From BD1-7 clade bacterium (GTDB lineage: Bacteria > Pseudomonadota > Gammaproteobacteria > Pseudomonadales > DT-91): 64,000 bases of DNA. A program made the position numbers and the translations under genes. The notes beneath the pieces are model-generated. The model had not been told where the DNA came from, did no database searches, and saw only the letters and a list, made by a program, of their open reading frames with translations. The stretch lies in contig CACSIO010000061.1 of assembly GCA_902705865.1 (NCBI GenBank), positions 64,251-128,250 on the forward strand. The letters are read 5' to 3'. This document shows, piece after piece, positions 45,997-55,104 of the stretch (its first letter is position 1; each line of letters starts with the position of its first letter).

Positions 45997-46485
45997 ATGA
46001 CACATATTGATCGTTTTGAAGACTTCGCGAAATTAGAACGGATGACAGGGCAGAAAAGTCAATTTAGACGTAAGTGGGTCGGGTGGTTGGTGCTGGCTTC
46101 TTTATTTTCTATTCCTGCGAGTGCAGCACAGCTTTTGCAAACGACAAAAACCTGGGAAGGCAACCCGATTGTATATCCTAAGGGCACCCCAGAGGTCACA
46201 GCAGTGCGCATCGTTATCGAGGAAGGGAAACCGTTGCCTTATCATTGTCACCCAGTTCCAACCCTAGGGTATATCGTCAAAGGCGAGTTGGAGATAGAAA
46301 CTAAGTCGGGTGATAAAAATGTCGTTCGCGAAGGTGATGCAGTGGTTGAGGTGCTGAATAAGATGCACAGTGGTATCGCGTTAAAGGGCCCTGTTGAGAT
46401 TGTCGCATTCTATGTGGGGCAGGTGGGTATTCCGAATACACTACACGCAGGTACGGCAGATGCAGCCAAATATTGCAGCGAATAG
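45997..46485 (+). CDS. Secreted cupin-domain protein
   Basis: A 162-residue protein with a hydrophobic export segment (WVGWLVLASLFSIPASAAQ) after a long charged N-terminus of about 25 residues. The mature part is a single cupin barrel: LPYHCHPVPTLGYIVKGELEIETKSGD with the metal-binding H-x-H, then REGDAVVEVLNKMHSGIAL. Such proteins are often periplasmic and bind a metal, but the function is unknown. AAGGA lies 6 bases before the ATG at 45997; the ATG at 46042 has no good site. Confidence 0.75.
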   Translation: MTHIDRFEDFAKLERMTGQKSQFRRKWVGWLVLASLFSIPASAAQLLQTTKTWEGNPIVYPKGTPEVTAVRIVIEEGKPLPYHCHPVPTLGYIVKGELEIETKSGDKNVVREGDAVVEVLNKMHSGIALKGPVEIVAFYVGQVGIPNTLHAGTADAAKYCSE

Positions 46486-46645
46486 ACAATGGCGGTGAAG
46501 AGATAGACGTTTGTATATGATGAATCGACTTGAACCGCATTGAGTGGGCCCACCGAGGGCTTCAGTGCTAGGCCATCCGCAGGCATTCGTTGTCGGGTTA
46601 CGCCAAGGTCTGCTGCATCGACAGTGCTTTTGAGGAGCAGTCCCC

Positions 46646-47476
46646 ATGATCACGGACTTTGAACAGTTTCGGCGCACGCTATTGTTGCTGAAGTCGACAT
46701 ATCAGGCCGAGAATTATTTGTCGGATGTTACTCGCGTTGAAAAAGGTGTTTCAGAAGATCTAAGTGCCTATGAATCTACCCAACGAGGTTGGGGATTGCA
46801 GTTCTCGTCTCGTACCCCCGGCGCTGATGATCTCGTTAAACGCGTGTTGGATGACCCGTTGTGGAATATTGCATGGCAGGCGGCCGAAGGGTTAACGCTC
46901 GTGACTCAACCGCGGCAGATGAATCTGTATTTATTAATGAAAGATTTTCTACCTGCATTGGCTCCGGGGGATGTTATTGAATTCGGGGCTTATCGTGGCG
47001 GCAATGCGATCTTTATGGCGATTGTCGCTGAGGTACTGGGATGCGCGTCAACGATCTATGCCTGCGATACATTCAGCGGTATGCCAACGTCGGAACCTGC
47101 TTTGGATATGCACCAGGCTGGCGATTTTTCTGACGCCAGCGTGACGTCTCTGCGCGCCTATATCCGTAATTTAGGGTTAACGAATCTGGTGGTGGTGCAT
47201 GGGCTTTTCGAAGAGGTTGTTGAGCAGCAGATAGACCCTAATGTGTGCTTTAGCCTAGTGCATATTGATGCAGATATTGCGTCTTCGTGCGCATTTGCTT
47301 ACGACTATGCCAGCGAACATATGGTGAAAGGTGGCTATATTGTATTTGATGACGCCACGACATCGACGTGCCTAGGTGCGACCCGAGTGGTCGAAGATTT
47401 GGTTATTCGGCGTGACGGCCGCAACAGCGAACAAATCTGGCCTCATTACGTGTTTCGGGTATTTGACCCGCCGTAG
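46646..47476 (+). CDS. TylF/MycF-family methyltransferase
   Basis: A 276-residue SAM-dependent methyltransferase resembling the macrocin O-methyltransferase family. Class I features: FLPALAPGDVIEFGAYRGGNA near residue 106 for SAM, then IYACDTFSGMP with the acidic SAM ribose ligand, LVHIDADIASSCAFAYDY with the family metal-binding Asp, and GGYIVFDDATTSTCLGATRVVEDL. It may methylate a sugar of a surface glycan or small product. GAGGAG precedes the ATG by 8 bases. It stands alone. Confidence 0.78.
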   Translation: MITDFEQFRRTLLLLKSTYQAENYLSDVTRVEKGVSEDLSAYESTQRGWGLQFSSRTPGADDLVKRVLDDPLWNIAWQAAEGLTLVTQPRQMNLYLLMKDFLPALAPGDVIEFGAYRGGNAIFMAIVAEVLGCASTIYACDTFSGMPTSEPALDMHQAGDFSDASVTSLRAYIRNLGLTNLVVVHGLFEEVVEQQIDPNVCFSLVHIDADIASSCAFAYDYASEHMVKGGYIVFDDATTSTCLGATRVVEDLVIRRDGRNSEQIWPHYVFRVFDPP

Positions 47477-47555
47477 GGATAACCGGCAGCAATCAGGGGT
47501 GTTTGATTGAATGATTGTTGGTTTATCTTCGATCCATATTGTTGAGGACAACCGC

Positions 47556-48341
47556 ATGAAGAAGCGTTTAATAGCCCACGATCTACCGGTAATGTTGACT
47601 CTGTGTCTATTGTGCATGTCGTCGGCGATACTGCGCGCAGAGACTTCCCCCGATGCTGCGAAATTGGCTGAACCGATTGTGCGAGCTTTTCGCTCTGGAG
47701 ATGCCGACAAAATCGTCTCCAGTTTCTCCTTTCCGCTCAAAAGCCGGTACCCAGCACCGGATATTCTGCACCCAGACGAATTGCGTGTGCGGATGAGTGA
47801 ACTGCTTGACCAGCATCTGATCACCACAATTGCTCAATCTGACCCACATAAGGATTGGGTTGCCAGTGGCTGGCAGGGAATTCAACTCAGCAATGGTTTG
47901 GTGTGGCTCAACACCGAAGGTAAGATTATCACCTTGAATCACACGACAAAAGCTGCGGAATCTATTGATAAGGGGTATATCGATGCCCAGAAGCTCTGGC
48001 TTAACGCCGGCCTCAAAGATTTTCAAACGCCGTTATTGATGATGCTAACCAAGCGCTTTCAGGTTCGTATCGATCAAATGGTTGATGGGCGTTATCGTTA
48101 TGCGTCGTGGCCCCGTGAACAGCTGCAATCATCAAAACCCGATATTCTGCTGTATTCAAAAGAACGAGACTTTGAAGGGACGGGTGGAAATCAACGTTAT
48201 GTGTTTCATAACGCACCTTTTGAATACCGAGTTGAGATCGACAACCTGCGAGTATCCGGCAATGCACCGGGTAGAGTTGTGGTGTTGCGCGATGGCAAAC
48301 AAGTTGTTAATGAAGGTGCTGAAACCTTCTACGGTCATTGA
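47556..48341 (+). CDS. Exported protein of unknown function
   Basis: A 261-residue protein with a signal peptide (MKKRLIAHDLPVMLTLCLLC ending in ILRAE). The mature part begins SPDAAKLAEPIVRAFRSGDADKIVSSFSFPL, reminiscent of small NTF2-like accumulations but not enough for a family call. The second half contains WPREQLQSSKPDILLYSKERDFEGTGGN and a final beta-rich region. The ATG at 47556 has GAGGA 7 bases upstream and begins a proper signal peptide; an in-frame start at 47511 would bury it. Confidence 0.6.
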   Translation: MKKRLIAHDLPVMLTLCLLCMSSAILRAETSPDAAKLAEPIVRAFRSGDADKIVSSFSFPLKSRYPAPDILHPDELRVRMSELLDQHLITTIAQSDPHKDWVASGWQGIQLSNGLVWLNTEGKIITLNHTTKAAESIDKGYIDAQKLWLNAGLKDFQTPLLMMLTKRFQVRIDQMVDGRYRYASWPREQLQSSKPDILLYSKERDFEGTGGNQRYVFHNAPFEYRVEIDNLRVSGNAPGRVVVLRDGKQVVNEGAETFYGH

Positions 48342-48580
48342 CGTCGTAGTTCCTGAATTATCTATCAGGGATTCTTTGCCATCTCGCTAATTCTAATCTG
48401 CTCGATGATGCGCGCGTTGGCCGATATTCCATACCTGCCACAATCAAGCGCGTTATTCAACCAATCATCCGATCGTGTGCAGTAAATTTGAGTTTTATGT
48501 TCCCTCATACTTATCATGCGTCAGGCCACTGCAATTGCGCCGTCATGAATAACAAAAATATGAAAGACAGGAACATATTT

Positions 48581-50287
48581 ATGCGTAGAACCCTACCTCT
48601 TTTTGCCATGTTGACCCTCGCGTCAGCAACTGGCTATGGGATGTCTCACCCGCCGCAGGAACTGGACACCGATATTGTTTTCACCAACAGCACTTCAGAT
48701 ACCCTAGCGGTGACAATTTCTGGCGATGCTGGGCACGAACAGAAGGTAACGTCGATTGCACCTCTGGCGACGGCGACGTTAGCCAGTATTGAACGTGTTG
48801 AAGGTATTTCTGCCACGTTGAATATCGAGCTTTCATCCGATAATTACAGCATTGAGTTGACTCAAAAAACCCAAGGAATCGATCTGGCCTTTGGTCTAGA
48901 AGCCGGCGACCTGTCGGTATCGCCGCAATCAAAAGCAGATATTCAGCGATTTGAGGCAGAATTGGCCGGGCGATCAAATCAGCTGGGGTTTAATGCTGAC
49001 CAGTTGGGTGCTGGCGGAAAGCTCACCTACGTATTACAGCAAGCGGATGGAAAACCGGAGTTGGGCCCGGCCAACGCGTTTCAGGTGCTGAGTTATAACG
49101 TTTGGGCGACGACAATTTTTGGTTCGAAAAAGGTCGATACACGCCTTCAAGAGATGCCTCCTGTCATGGCTGGCTATGATGCGTTGGTTTTGACAGAGAT
49201 GTTTGACACTATTCCGGTGAACAAATTGTTGGGCCAATTACGTGACGAATATGCGTATCAAACTGGAGAAATATTCAAACTTGGCAAGATATTGCCATCA
49301 GGCACTCGCATCGTTTCGCGTTGGCCCATTGTGTCGGAGCAGCATCTTAAATATGCAGATTGTGATGGGATTCAATGTGCCGCAACCCGTGGTGTGATCT
49401 ACGCAAAAATTAACAAACAGGGCAATATTTATCATTTGTTTGCGACACATACCCAGTCTTCGGATGACACGCCGAATCGAGACGCACGCTTGGCACAGCT
49501 TGAAGAAATGGGCGAGTTTATTCTAACGATGAATCTGCCGGCAGATGAACCTGTGATCATGGCGGGTGATTTCAACGTCAATAAAATTGGCCTACCTGCA
49601 GATCGAGATCTGATGGAGAGTTTATTGCGTGCGACAGAGCCAGAGAATCGAGGCCATAATCTTAGTTTTGATTCCAATACCAACGCGTGGGCTGAAAACC
49701 CCTACCTTGAGTACTTGGATTACACCCTAACAGGCAATGACGGTGCCCAGCCCGCTAGCGGATACCAAGAAATCTTTGCACCACGAAGCCTGATAGATGC
49801 GCTTTGGGGAATATGGGATTTATCCGATCACTATGCTGCTAGAGGCGTATTCACTTACGGGTCAGAGCCTTCGCCATTGCGTCCGGAATTTCCTTATTTT
49901 GGCGATGTTGTTCACTTCAAAACCAACGATGGGCATTTTATGCGAGCGATGAGTGGCGGCGGTAGCTTTATTTCTGCCGGTAGTAGCCAAATAGGCACTT
50001 GGGAGAGTTTCATTCTTCAGCCTGCAGCGAACGGCAGGGTCGCCATTCAAGCGCGTGATGGCCACTATGTTCGTTTGGATTCGTATTTGTTGGGTACACT
50101 TAAAGCAGAAGCGCATGAGATATCCGCGTCAGCGATGTTCGAGCTGGTGGAGTTAGGGAATGGCAGCGTTGCTATCAAAGCGGATAACGGCAAATATCTG
50201 CGTGCTGATTTTGGTGGCGGTGCAGGATTAAGCGCCGGGTCTAAATCGGTAGGAGACAATCAAACGTTTGTTATTATACGCCCATAG
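48581..50287 (+). CDS. Secreted sphingomyelinase-like phosphodiesterase with C-terminal beta-trefoil-like domain
   Basis: A 568-residue exported protein. Signal peptide MRRTLPLFAMLTLASATGYG. An N-terminal beta-rich domain to about 150 is followed by a DNase I-fold phosphodiesterase domain (about 165-425): QVLSYNVWAT near 168, TEMFDT with the metal Glu, GTRIVSRWPI, ATHTQSSD, MAGDFNVNK and the catalytic SDHYA. This order fits bacterial neutral sphingomyelinase C. The C-terminal 135 residues repeat 'VxFKTxDGHFMRAxxGGG' units and look like a fascin/ricin-type trefoil. It could damage eukaryotic membranes or scavenge lipid head groups. The ATG at 48581 has AGGA 8 bases upstream. Confidence 0.82.
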   Translation: MRRTLPLFAMLTLASATGYGMSHPPQELDTDIVFTNSTSDTLAVTISGDAGHEQKVTSIAPLATATLASIERVEGISATLNIELSSDNYSIELTQKTQGIDLAFGLEAGDLSVSPQSKADIQRFEAELAGRSNQLGFNADQLGAGGKLTYVLQQADGKPELGPANAFQVLSYNVWATTIFGSKKVDTRLQEMPPVMAGYDALVLTEMFDTIPVNKLLGQLRDEYAYQTGEIFKLGKILPSGTRIVSRWPIVSEQHLKYADCDGIQCAATRGVIYAKINKQGNIYHLFATHTQSSDDTPNRDARLAQLEEMGEFILTMNLPADEPVIMAGDFNVNKIGLPADRDLMESLLRATEPENRGHNLSFDSNTNAWAENPYLEYLDYTLTGNDGAQPASGYQEIFAPRSLIDALWGIWDLSDHYAARGVFTYGSEPSPLRPEFPYFGDVVHFKTNDGHFMRAMSGGGSFISAGSSQIGTWESFILQPAANGRVAIQARDGHYVRLDSYLLGTLKAEAHEISASAMFELVELGNGSVAIKADNGKYLRADFGGGAGLSAGSKSVGDNQTFVIIRP

Positions 50288-50310
50288 TGTGAGGATTGAT
50301 CCTCGACTTT

Positions 50311-50339
50311 AAAAAGGTAGCCTTGGGCTACCTTTTTTG
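50311..50339 (+). terminator. Rho-independent terminator after the sphingomyelinase-like gene
   Basis: The stem AAAAAGGTAGCC with GGCTACCTTTTTT closes over a 3-base loop and ends in T6, 23 bases after the stop codon. Confidence 0.9.
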
Positions 50340-50392
50340 TAACAGCGGATTATGCAGCGTCGAAGCCAATCCAATATTGGATAAAGTTATTG

Positions 50393-51211
50393 ATGATGAG
50401 AGTTTTACCGATTGTTAGAACACGCATTTTAGGGCTGTTCGCCCTCGCGTCTGTTGTTTTGACCTCAGCCCACGCGACAGAGTGGCCAACCTTGTCGGAT
50501 TTTGAAAGAAAGTCTATTGCTGAGCAAATATTTCAAAATGAATGCGCAGGTAATCGTGATAGTTTGGTGTTTTGGAGCGACCGTGAAGAATTCCCATCCT
50601 TAGGGATTGGCCACTTTATTTGGTTTCCGTCGGATGTTGATATGCCGTTTGTAGAGAGTTTTCCAACACTAATTGAGTATCTTGTTGATCAAAATATAGC
50701 GGTGCCCGCGATCCTTCGCAGCAAACATGCACCATGGCGCAGTCGAGAAGCATTTTACGCGCAGAAATCCGAGGGAGCGCTTGATGCGATCGAAGCATTT
50801 CTTTGGCAAAGTCGGGTTGCGCAATACGGTTATATTGAAAAGCAGGCGAGGGCGAATTTGGCTGAGTTCAGTGACGATCATTCCCGCAATGTGATCTCTC
50901 GTATGCTGACCGATCCGGGAGGCGTATATGTGTTGGTTGATTATCTAAACTTTAAAGGCACAGGGCTAAATCCGAAAGAACGATATCAAGAGCAGGGGTG
51001 GGGCCTCTATCAAGTGCTTGAGGGCATGGCGAAGGATACCGATAATCCGATCCGAGATTTTAGGGATTCTGCACAGCGGGTTTTAAAACGACGCACCGAG
51101 CTAGCGCCGAGTCATCGTAACGAGGAAAGCTGGCTTCCTGGTTGGTACCAACGATTGAATACGTATATTGAATTTTCTGAATCCAACGACAAAGCCTTGC
51201 CAACGAAATAG
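50393..51211 (+). CDS. Exported protein of unknown function (possible lysozyme-like fold)
   Basis: A 272-residue protein with signal peptide (to about AHA). The mature protein starts with EWPTLSDFERKSIAEQIFQN, then ECAGNRDSLVFWSDREEFPSLGIGHFIWFP. A Glu after a short helix followed by an 'GIGHF' turn recalls phage-type lysozymes (E...GxGH), but I cannot assign the family. Trp is common throughout, as in other periplasmic glycan-active proteins. The start is ATG at 50393 or 50396; a TTG at 50390 is also in frame. Alone between terminators. Confidence 0.6.
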   Translation: MMRVLPIVRTRILGLFALASVVLTSAHATEWPTLSDFERKSIAEQIFQNECAGNRDSLVFWSDREEFPSLGIGHFIWFPSDVDMPFVESFPTLIEYLVDQNIAVPAILRSKHAPWRSREAFYAQKSEGALDAIEAFLWQSRVAQYGYIEKQARANLAEFSDDHSRNVISRMLTDPGGVYVLVDYLNFKGTGLNPKERYQEQGWGLYQVLEGMAKDTDNPIRDFRDSAQRVLKRRTELAPSHRNEESWLPGWYQRLNTYIEFSESNDKALPTK

Positions 51212-51316
51212 TCGATATTGATATGCTGCCTAAAGGGCATAGAAAGTGCTTTGTGGAATGCAATCTTGCCAAAACGCCATTGTCATTCGCGTCCCTATGA
51301 ATGAGACGGTTCGGCG

Positions 51317-51374
51317 GCAAACAGAGTATCTATGTGGTGCCTTCCGGCGCGCTTAGCATAGATACTCTGTTTGC
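51317..51374. terminator. 18-bp inverted repeat between convergent genes
   Basis: GCAAACAGAGTATCTATG (51317-51334) is repeated perfectly in inverse at 51357-51374, with a 22-base centre. It sits between convergent genes and could act as a bidirectional terminator, though no pure T-run follows. Confidence 0.55.
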
Positions 51375-51392
51375 TCTGGGATGAATATAAGA

Positions 51393-52196
51393 TCAACCTT
51401 TGATGTGAGTCTTACGCCAGTCGTCCAACAATAATTGATAGCCGATGTATCCAAAGATCAGCGGGAACAGGATGTATTGATACTGTGTCCACACCAATGC
51501 GAGCAGGGTATCTGCGACGCCGCCAGGCATATTTTCAAAGTTTGCAAACACTTCCGAGAACGAAAACACAAACGTCGCAGCGATTGGCTCGCCACATCCC
51601 AATACAGGAATCAAATAACGATAAGGCGATTGTTTGTTATTGAGGTGGAAAAAGTAAATCGTTGAAGCAACATTGATAAACGCATAAAGCTCTATCGTGT
51701 AGAAGGTAGGGTCATGGTTGACGGTGCGTAAATCAACAGAACTAAAGGATGCCAGAATCCACCAGTACATATTGAGCAAGCTTTCGCGCATGTAGCCGGT
51801 GTGTGCAACAACGTCGTCCAGTGTGTGCATATTTTCAAATACAAAGGGTGAGAAAATAACCCAAGGGATTTCCCACATGATGTTGGTGATTGCGTACGAC
51901 ATCATCCACAACACCAGGCAGTCGTGATACATATCCATCTTGGAACGATGTTGTTTGCCAATTAACCCTAATAGCCAGCCATTTAGCCAAACGCTAATGC
52001 CGTAGAGGGATATCTTTGTGCTGGTCGGGAAATCTAGCTGGCCAATAAAAAACAAAAATGCACAAACGCCGACGCCGCCCCACCATAGAGCAGTCCATAT
52101 CAGGAAGTGATTACGTGCAGGCAGCGAGAGGTGCCTTGCCGTGGGTTCGCCGACCATGGGTAGGTCGGCTGTTGTTATTGTTGTCATGTGAGGCAC
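51393..52196 (-). CDS. Multi-pass membrane protein of unknown function
   Basis: A 267-residue protein with about six or seven hydrophobic helices (such as FLIWTALWWGGVGVCAFLFF, ISLYGISVWLNGWLLGLIG and YILFPLIFGYIGYQLLL). Conserved-looking polar or aromatic residues lie in the membrane, including SYAITNIMWEIPWVIF and CGEPIAATFVF. The Trp-Glu pair inside a helix recalls emopamil-binding/EXPERA proteins, but this is only a resemblance. It follows the Atm1-like ABC gene on the same strand, 88 bases away, so a link in function is possible. Confidence 0.6.
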   Translation of the reverse strand: MPHMTTITTADLPMVGEPTARHLSLPARNHFLIWTALWWGGVGVCAFLFFIGQLDFPTSTKISLYGISVWLNGWLLGLIGKQHRSKMDMYHDCLVLWMMSYAITNIMWEIPWVIFSPFVFENMHTLDDVVAHTGYMRESLLNMYWWILASFSSVDLRTVNHDPTFYTIELYAFINVASTIYFFHLNNKQSPYRYLIPVLGCGEPIAATFVFSFSEVFANFENMPGGVADTLLALVWTQYQYILFPLIFGYIGYQLLLDDWRKTHIKG

Positions 52197-52284
52197 GCTT
52201 ATTAGTTATTAATATTACAGTGTGTAAGTTTAATTCGGCCAACTTCACTTGTCTACATTTTGTTCGCTGCTTGCGCAGCGGATT

Positions 52285-54075
52285 TTAGGCGGCTTGTTCT
52301 TCTTGCTGTTGTAGCTCCCAAAGTTTGGCGTATGCGTCACCTTTGGTGACCAGCTCATGATGAGTGCCTTGTTCAATAACCCGCCCGTGATGCATCACAA
52401 CGATGCTGTCAGCGTCAACAATGGTTGATAACCGATGAGCAATGACCAGTGTTGTTCGGCCTTCGCCAATATCATTTAATGCTTCAACAATTCGTTGCTC
52501 GGCATGACTATCCAGCGATGATGTCGCTTCATCGAAAACTAGAATGGACGGGTTTTTGAGGATAGTTCGAGCGATGGCAACACGCTGCTTTTCGCCGCCT
52601 GAGAGTTTTAATCCGCGTTCACCAACGATGGTTTCGACACCTTTCGGCAGTGTCTTAATGAATTCTGATAGATGCGCGTGATCGATTGCTCTATACACTT
52701 CTTCATCGCTGGCTTTGGGGTTACCGTAGCGAATGTTTTCCAGAACAGTATCGTTAAACAAAACGGTTTCTTGCGGAACAATACCAATCGCATTGCGCAA
52801 ACTGTGTTGTGAGATTTCACGAATGTCATGACCGTCAATGGTGATTCGACCCTGAGATGGATCATAAAAGCGAAACAGTAACTTCACGAGAGTTGATTTA
52901 CCTGACCCCGACTCTCCGACAACCGCAACCTTGGTTCCGGCTTCAATATTCAAATTGATACCGTCGAGTATCTGACGATCTTGATGGTATGAAAAATCGA
53001 CTTGTTCAAATCGAATGTTGCCAGCTAAATTGTTTATCTCACCAGCATTTGCTGCATCAGTAATTGTCGGCTTTTGATCGAGTAGCTTGAACATCTTTTC
53101 GATGTTGATTAACGATCCTTTGATTTCGCGATAGACGAAACCAAGAAAATTCAGCGGAATAAATATCTGCATCATAAAGGCATTAACCAGAACAAAGTCG
53201 CCGATCGTCATGTCTCCGCTGGCCGTATGTGTTGCTGCCAACGCCAACATACTAGTCATTGCGCTGGCGATAATCAGTGCTTGTCCGGCATTCAGGGCAA
53301 ATAACGATAACCGGTTTTTGCGCTTTGCAACTTCCCACCCGGCGAGTTCTTCATCATATCGTTTGGCTTCGTAGTCTTCGTTAGTGAAGTACTTTACGGT
53401 TTCATAGTTGAGTAGACTGTCGATGGCGCGTCCGTTACTGGCGGAATCCGCCTGATTGGCCTCTCGAATAAAAGACGTACGCCATTCCGTCGCTTTGACG
53501 GTAAAAGCAACGTAAATAACCACTGATACCAATGTCATCGCTGCGAATAACCAGCCATAGTTGATGTATAGCAAGCCTGCGATAAGCAATACTTCGATCA
53601 TCGTAGGGACGATATTAAAAACGAGGAACCGCATCAGGAAATTAATGCCTGTTGTACCTCGTTCGATATCTCTCGATAGGCCGCCGGTTTTTCGGTTCAT
53701 GTGATAATCGAGATCGAGACTGTGCAAGTGGCGGAACGTATTCAAACCAATTTGGCGGATGGACCTTTCGGTAACCCGCCCAAATAGGGTGTCTCTAAGT
53801 TCGTTGAAAACGACATTCAGAAAACGCACCAGCCCGTACAAACCCACAAGCCCGAGCGGGGCGGCAACGGCTTGTTTTGTTGGTGTATCGAGTGCGTCAA
53901 CAATGTGTTTTAGGAAAAACGGCAGGTTAACGGCGGCAACCTTCGCCAGTATTAAACAAGACATCGCAAGAAGGATGCGATTTCTATACTGCATGAAGTA
54001 GGGGATTAACATTTTAACCGGTTGCCAGTTAATGCCGGCTGACTCCGGTATGTCTGTCATAACGCCGTGTCGCAT
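52285..54075 (-). CDS. Atm1/HMT1-like ABC transporter (fused membrane-ATPase half transporter)
   Basis: A 596-residue homodimeric ABC half transporter of the Atm1/HMT1 (ABCB7) type, which exports glutathione-linked or metal-thiol compounds. The membrane domain (about 25-330) has the subfamily marks RDTLFGRVTERSIRQIGLNTFRHLHSLDLDYHMNRKTGGLSRDIERGTTGINFL and DSLLNYETVKYFTNEDYEA. The ATPase has GESGSGKST, the signature LSGGEKQRVAIAR and LVFDEATSSLD. All parts are intact. Alternative starts exist at the first two Met (54075 and 54060). The gene is divergent from the next gene. Confidence 0.9.
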   Translation of the reverse strand: MRHGVMTDIPESAGINWQPVKMLIPYFMQYRNRILLAMSCLILAKVAAVNLPFFLKHIVDALDTPTKQAVAAPLGLVGLYGLVRFLNVVFNELRDTLFGRVTERSIRQIGLNTFRHLHSLDLDYHMNRKTGGLSRDIERGTTGINFLMRFLVFNIVPTMIEVLLIAGLLYINYGWLFAAMTLVSVVIYVAFTVKATEWRTSFIREANQADSASNGRAIDSLLNYETVKYFTNEDYEAKRYDEELAGWEVAKRKNRLSLFALNAGQALIIASAMTSMLALAATHTASGDMTIGDFVLVNAFMMQIFIPLNFLGFVYREIKGSLINIEKMFKLLDQKPTITDAANAGEINNLAGNIRFEQVDFSYHQDRQILDGINLNIEAGTKVAVVGESGSGKSTLVKLLFRFYDPSQGRITIDGHDIREISQHSLRNAIGIVPQETVLFNDTVLENIRYGNPKASDEEVYRAIDHAHLSEFIKTLPKGVETIVGERGLKLSGGEKQRVAIARTILKNPSILVFDEATSSLDSHAEQRIVEALNDIGEGRTTLVIAHRLSTIVDADSIVVMHHGRVIEQGTHHELVTKGDAYAKLWELQQQEEQAA

Positions 54076-54214
54076 AATATACCCCTGATAAGAAAACGCG
54101 CATTCTACGTGTGTTTATGGTTGGCTGCTACCGGCAGTCGTGTTTCAGCCGAGGGCGTGCAATCCGTTTCCAGTATCCGTTAAAATCGATGAAAAATGGC
54201 AGGGTCCTTCATTA

Positions 54215-54778
54215 ATGTTCAAGTATGCACCGTCGACGCATAAGCAAATCATCGAGTCTGGGAATAGCAAGCTCACGGTATGGCAGCTGCATGCCCATCA
54301 GGCGAAAAGTGCCATTGTAATTGCGATAGGTAAGGGAGCGCGGGAGCATGCCGGCTTTGTTGCTCCCTGTTCGATCGCGCATTTTTGCCCTGATGGCCAA
54401 CGAATGTCTTCAAATACGCGAACGCTGGTTGTTGAATCTCATCGGTTGCCAGTTTTTGATCATTGCGAGCGAGGGCAGTCGACGGTGAACTACGCGCTCG
54501 CAGGCCTTGATGACGAGTGGATAGCCGATGTTGGTAGTTCGATTAAATCAAGATTATATCGAACGCCCTTTATATATCGGGATTCGCCAGCACTCGTATT
54601 TGTTCATTACTCGGCGGCTCAGAACGATTTTGAAACGATCGTTGACTTGGTGATAAAACACTTGGGTGTCGAACATGTCATTGGTCACTTCAGCCGCTGT
54701 GGTGACTATCAAGTCGACTATATCCCGCCCCATTTGATGCGTCAGCGGATCAAGTCAAAAGATCTTAACCACTTTTGA
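54215..54778 (+). CDS. Protein of unknown function
   Basis: A 187-residue protein with no signal peptide or membrane helix. Visible stretches are MFKYAPSTHKQIIESGNSKL, HAHQAKSAIVIAIGKGAREHAGF and IYRDSPALVFVHYSAAQNDFETIVDLVIKHL. I do not recognise a family. The ATG at 54215 has AGGG upstream and is preferred over a GTG at 54140. It is divergent from the Atm1-like transporter and followed by a 324-base gap. Confidence 0.5.
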   Translation: MFKYAPSTHKQIIESGNSKLTVWQLHAHQAKSAIVIAIGKGAREHAGFVAPCSIAHFCPDGQRMSSNTRTLVVESHRLPVFDHCERGQSTVNYALAGLDDEWIADVGSSIKSRLYRTPFIYRDSPALVFVHYSAAQNDFETIVDLVIKHLGVEHVIGHFSRCGDYQVDYIPPHLMRQRIKSKDLNHF

Positions 54779-54780
54779 TC

Positions 54781-55104
54781 CCTATTTTCTTTTTGTCGTT
54801 TTAGACGATGTTCTGCGAGATTGACTTCCCTTCGATATTACCTTTGCGCATTAATTGCACAATAACGGCATGTGTTTATAACAACTTGCTAACAAGACAC
54901 CTCTTTTGTCGGATTGTTGTTGTGACCGGTTTCTCACATTCATAAGATCCGCAGCGCCGCACCTTTAGTCCGTCAATTTCTGATTGACGTCAAAACGATT
55001 TTCGCGCGTCCGGGTTTCGGAGTGCTCGAAACGAATAATAAATACAACAACGGTTGCTGAAGTCAACAGGGTGCGTTTGAGCTTATTTTAGGGCAGGGGA
55101 ATAC
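54781..55104. other. Intergenic region before the HD-GYP gene
   Basis: About 320 bases without a gene. The only structure I see is a short inverted repeat (CGTCAAT at 54971-54977 with ATTGACG at 54983-54989). It must contain the HD-GYP promoter, but no clear hexamers stand out. Confidence 0.5.
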
